From the NCBI GenBank assembly GCA_003973505.1, contig QNXT01000042.1:1-8219 (forward strand): a DNA stretch of 8,219 nt. Reading direction: 5' to 3'. Position 1 is the first letter of the stretch; the number at the start of each line of letters is the position of its first letter. Under the pieces are notes generated by a model that searched no databases, was not told the origin of the DNA, and saw only the letters and a list, made by a program, of their open reading frames with translations. Of the stretch, positions 6,017-8,219 are shown piece after piece. Position numbers and translations under genes: made by a program. Source of the DNA: Bacteroidota bacterium. GTDB lineage: Bacteria > Bacteroidota > Bacteroidia > Bacteroidales > UBA1556.

Positions 6017-7270
6017 ATGAAAAAAGTCCTAATCATAAGCTATTACTGGCCACCATCGGGAGGGGCGGGAGTGCAGCGTTGGTTGAAGTTTGCAAAATAC
6101 TTACCTGAATATGGTTGGGAGCCTATAGTTCTTACCGTTAATCCTGATTTTGCAAGTTATCCTCAAATTGACAAATCCTTGCTCGAAGAAGCAAAGGCAA
6201 TTTCTACATTTCGAACAAAGACATTCGAATTGTATAATTTATATTCATCATTTAAGAAGAATAAACAAATCCCTTACGGAGGATTTAGTAATGAAAGTGA
6301 TCCGTCGTTTTTTCAAAAAGTAACAAGGTTTATTCGAGGGAATTTCTTTTTGCCTGATGCTAGAAAAGGTTGGAATAGGTTTGCTTTTGCTAAGGCGAAA
6401 AAGCTAATTCTGAAATATGATATTGATACGATTATTACAACAAGTCCTCCTCATTCAACTCAATTAATTGGTTTGAAACTTAAAAGAGAATTGGGAGTTA
6501 AATGGTTGGCTGATTTACGTGACCCATGGACTGATATATACTATTATTATAAGTTTTATCCAACGGTACTTGCTAGAAAAATAGATTCATATTATGAAAG
6601 AAAAGTTCTTCTTAATGCTACGAATGTTACGACAGTTAGTCCAAGTATAATAAGAAAACTAGTTAGTAAATATGGGTCTGGACTGAAAGTGGAGCTGTTA
6701 ACGAATGGATATGATGAAAGTGATTTTGAAGACTTGAGTAGTCATATTGATATAAAATCGAAAGAAATACTATATACTGGTACTTTGACAATGGATTATC
6801 CTATTGATGAGGTGTTTAGTTTAGTGAACCTGTTAAAAGATTACAGTTTTCGATTTATTGGGAATGTTCCAGAAAATTTCAAATCAAAGGTGTTTGAATT
6901 GGGTTTAGAAAATAGGGTGTTTATTCATGAGGGAATATTACATAGTGAAATAGTAAAAAAGATGATTTCAGCTTCAGCACTTTTATTATTGATTCCAAAA
7001 ATAAAAGATAATGAAGGGATTTTGACTGGTAAGTTGTTTGAATATTTAGGTTCTGGTCGACCCATTATTGCTATTGGTCCAAAAGAGGGCGATGTTGAAT
7101 CTATTTTAAAAAATACAGGTAGTGGTGTATATTTAGAATATGATAGGTTAAAAACTATGGTTAGTGCAAAAGAACTTGTAATTGAACGTAAAAATACGGA
7201 GGTTCATAAGAAGTATTCGCGGAGAAACCTAACACTTTTATTATCTAATATTTTAGATGGTTTAGAATAA
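6017..7270 (+). CDS. Glycosyltransferase, GT4-like (group 1)
   Basis: A 417-residue predicted cytoplasmic GT-B fold enzyme that moves a sugar from a nucleotide-sugar donor to a glycan or lipid acceptor. The N-terminal domain opens with KVLIISYYWPPSGGAGVQRWLKFAK in outline; residues 15-21 (GGAGVQR) are the usual glycine-rich loop after the first strand. ADLRDPWTD at 165-173 and the linker VELLTNGYDESDF at 225-237 are typical. The C-terminal donor domain shows LYTGTL (252-257), IPKIKDNEGILTGKLFEYLGSGRPIIAIG (about 326-354, the donor-site region with Glu342) and the final GDVESIL. No membrane segment is evident. Its codons are more A+T-rich than those of yfhO, as is common for surface-polysaccharide genes. 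It is probably read from the yfhO operon across the four-helix unit; I see no promoter of its own. Donor and acceptor cannot be predicted. Confidence 0.88.
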   Translation: MKKVLIISYYWPPSGGAGVQRWLKFAKYLPEYGWEPIVLTVNPDFASYPQIDKSLLEEAKAISTFRTKTFELYNLYSSFKKNKQIPYGGFSNESDPSFFQKVTRFIRGNFFLPDARKGWNRFAFAKAKKLILKYDIDTIITTSPPHSTQLIGLKLKRELGVKWLADLRDPWTDIYYYYKFYPTVLARKIDSYYERKVLLNATNVTTVSPSIIRKLVSKYGSGLKVELLTNGYDESDFEDLSSHIDIKSKEILYTGTLTMDYPIDEVFSLVNLLKDYSFRFIGNVPENFKSKVFELGLENRVFIHEGILHSEIVKKMISASALLLLIPKIKDNEGILTGKLFEYLGSGRPIIAIGPKEGDVESILKNTGSGVYLEYDRLKTMVSAKELVIERKNTEVHKKYSRRNLTLLLSNILDGLE

Positions 7271-7274
7271 TTTG

Positions 7275-7282
7275 TATATTTG
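7275..7282 (+). promoter_or_regulatory. Bacteroidota-type -7 box for the DNRLRE gene
   Basis: TATATTTG matches TAnnTTTG exactly. It lies 38 bases before the ATG at 7313, giving a leader of about 25 A-rich bases with no Shine-Dalgarno sequence. A -33 TTTG is not clear; the region overlaps the end of the glycosyltransferase gene. Confidence 0.6.
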
Positions 7283-7312
7283 TTTCTCTAACCCACACAA
7301 AACAATTAATAT

Positions 7313-8185
7313 ATGAAAACAATTAGCCTAACACTGTTTTCTATTCTTATAGCTCTAATGGGATATACGCAAAATGTTAATTACGATACTTGCGTGACTA
7401 TAAAACCTGATTGGGAATCAGGAGTAGATGCGGTTCTACATGGCTTAGCATCTGAAGTTAATGTAAATTATGGTACGCAACCTCAATTTGCAGCTGATGC
7501 ATGGACTTTTATGGGTACACCAGGTGTTGTTCGTTCAGTTATTGATTTTCAACCTCAATTATATCTACCTGCGGGCGCACAACTAACAAGTGCTACGCTT
7601 AGACTTTATGGTATTACCGTGAGTGGGTATGGTTTTGGTCAACACTCAAGTTTAAGTGGGAGCAATGCTTGTTGGATTGAGCGTGTAGTATCTCCATGGT
7701 ATGAGTCAACGGTGACATGGGCTACTCAACCACAAACAACGACTCTAAATCGTGTTTCACTTGCACAATCAACCTCTAATAGTCAGGTTTATACCGTGAA
7801 TGTGACTCAATTGGTTTTAGATATGTTACAAAACCCTCAGAATAATTATGGTTTTATGATAAAACTAAAGAATGAGCAGTATTATAGGCGTATGAATTTT
7901 TATTCTTCAGATTATGCTATTGATTCTTTAAGACCAGAATTAGAGATATGCTTTATGAGAAGAGGTACTTCTATTCAAAATCCAATAGCAATTAGTTTTA
8001 ATGTCTTCCCCAATCCCACATCCGAAAACCTAAATATCCAATTAAGTCAGCAAGAAGATATACAGCTTGAGTTGGTTAATGTTTTAGGTAAAACGGTTTT
8101 TCAACATAACTATAAGGCAACGTCTTTAATTCAAATCTCTACGGTTGATTTTCGGTTGATTTTAGCTCGGGAGTTTATTTCTTAA
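7313..8185 (+). CDS. Secreted DNRLRE/CBM96-like protein with T9SS sorting domain, frameshifted near the end
   Basis: As it stands it is a 290-residue protein. Residues 1-20 form a Sec signal peptide (KT, then a hydrophobic ISLTLFSILIALMG core, then YTQ). About 27-212 is a beta-rich DNRLRE/CBM96-like domain: strands around SVIDFQPQLYLPAGAQLTSA with RLYG, then the hallmark WYESTVTWATQP (129-140) and VNVTQLVLDML, FMIKL, and the closing RPELEI. Such domains occur in secreted carbohydrate-active and adhesin-like proteins; here there is no catalytic module. From about 228 a type A T9SS C-terminal domain follows, with FNVFPNPTSENLNIQL, VNVLGKTVF and ISTVDF. After Phe280 the frame shifts because of an 11-base duplication and ends RLILAREFIS. 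The proper ending SSGVYFLRISNNQGFSAF is read from 8164 in another frame. Without it, export through T9SS should fail. Confidence 0.82.
   Translation: MKTISLTLFSILIALMGYTQNVNYDTCVTIKPDWESGVDAVLHGLASEVNVNYGTQPQFAADAWTFMGTPGVVRSVIDFQPQLYLPAGAQLTSATLRLYGITVSGYGFGQHSSLSGSNACWIERVVSPWYESTVTWATQPQTTTLNRVSLAQSTSNSQVYTVNVTQLVLDMLQNPQNNYGFMIKLKNEQYYRRMNFYSSDYAIDSLRPELEICFMRRGTSIQNPIAISFNVFPNPTSENLNIQLSQQEDIQLELVNVLGKTVFQHNYKATSLIQISTVDFRLILAREFIS
8142..8163 (+). repeat. 11-base perfect tandem duplication
   Basis: CGGTTGATTTT occurs at 8142-8152 and again at 8153-8163 with no gap. Eleven is not a multiple of three, so the second copy shifts the reading frame of the surrounding gene. Deleting either copy restores TVDF-SSGVYFLRIS in one frame. 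Confidence 0.9.
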
Positions 8186-8219
8186 GAATTAGTAATAATC
8201 AGGGCTTTAGTGCTTTCAA
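8164..8219 (+). pseudogene. Displaced 3' end of the DNRLRE gene, coding for the T9SS terminal strands
   Basis: Read from 8164 the codons give SSGVYFLRISNNQGFSAF and run to the window edge with no stop. This is the classic last part of a type A T9SS sorting domain (G-V-Y-F-x-R-I), and a final Lys-rich tail would be expected just beyond. It is out of frame with the upstream gene only because of the duplication at 8142-8163. Confidence 0.8.

Noticed and set aside
7313..8185. RLILAREFIS as a genuine alternative C-terminus
   Set aside because: The exact 11-base duplication and the intact T9SS ending in the neighbouring frame show that this tail arises from a frameshift.

Overview
Most of this window (from about 840 to the right end) looks like chromosomal DNA of a member of the Bacteroidota. 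The evidence is low G+C, start codons preceded by A-rich leaders without Shine-Dalgarno sequences, three sites matching or nearly matching the Bacteroidota -7 promoter box TAnnTTTG, a DUF4834 plus YfhO gene pair, and a predicted outer-surface protein ending in a type IX secretion (Por/T9SS) C-terminal domain. The first ~830 bases are different: clearly richer in G+C (38 of 60 bases in 121-180, against 18 of 60 in 901-960), with different codon use. They encode the C-terminal half of an AcnA-type aconitase whose homology stops abruptly at about base 839.

Layout, left to right. (1) 3-896: aconitase fragment, open at the left edge and cut off on the right. (2) 875-928: long near-perfect hairpin. 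(3) 1061-2101: selD, a complete Cys-type selenophosphate synthase with its own promoter. (4) 2102-2518: a 417-base non-coding stretch with a CACAAAG/CTTTGTG repeat element in 10-base steps, an A/T palindrome, a second inverted repeat and a probable promoter. (5) 2519-2779 and 2820-5540: DUF4834 membrane protein and YfhO-family polytopic membrane protein, probably one operon. (6) 5553-5986: a small four-helix-bundle (23S rRNA intervening-sequence-like) gene enclosed by inverted repeats, with a 14-base tandem repeat running up to the next start codon. (7) 6017-7270: GT4-type glycosyltransferase. (8) 7313 to the right edge: secreted DNRLRE/CBM96-like protein with a T9SS sorting domain, broken near its end by an 11-base tandem duplication.

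How the genes fit together: DUF4834, YfhO and the GT4 enzyme suggest envelope glycan or glycolipid work, and the four-helix-bundle unit looks inserted between YfhO and the glycosyltransferase. selD stands alone here; no selA, selB, selU or selenoprotein gene is in view. The last gene has its own promoter. The three observations most worth checking are the inverted-repeat-bounded four-helix cassette, the duplication that breaks the T9SS signal, and the compositional break inside the aconitase gene, which may be a contig chimera rather than biology.
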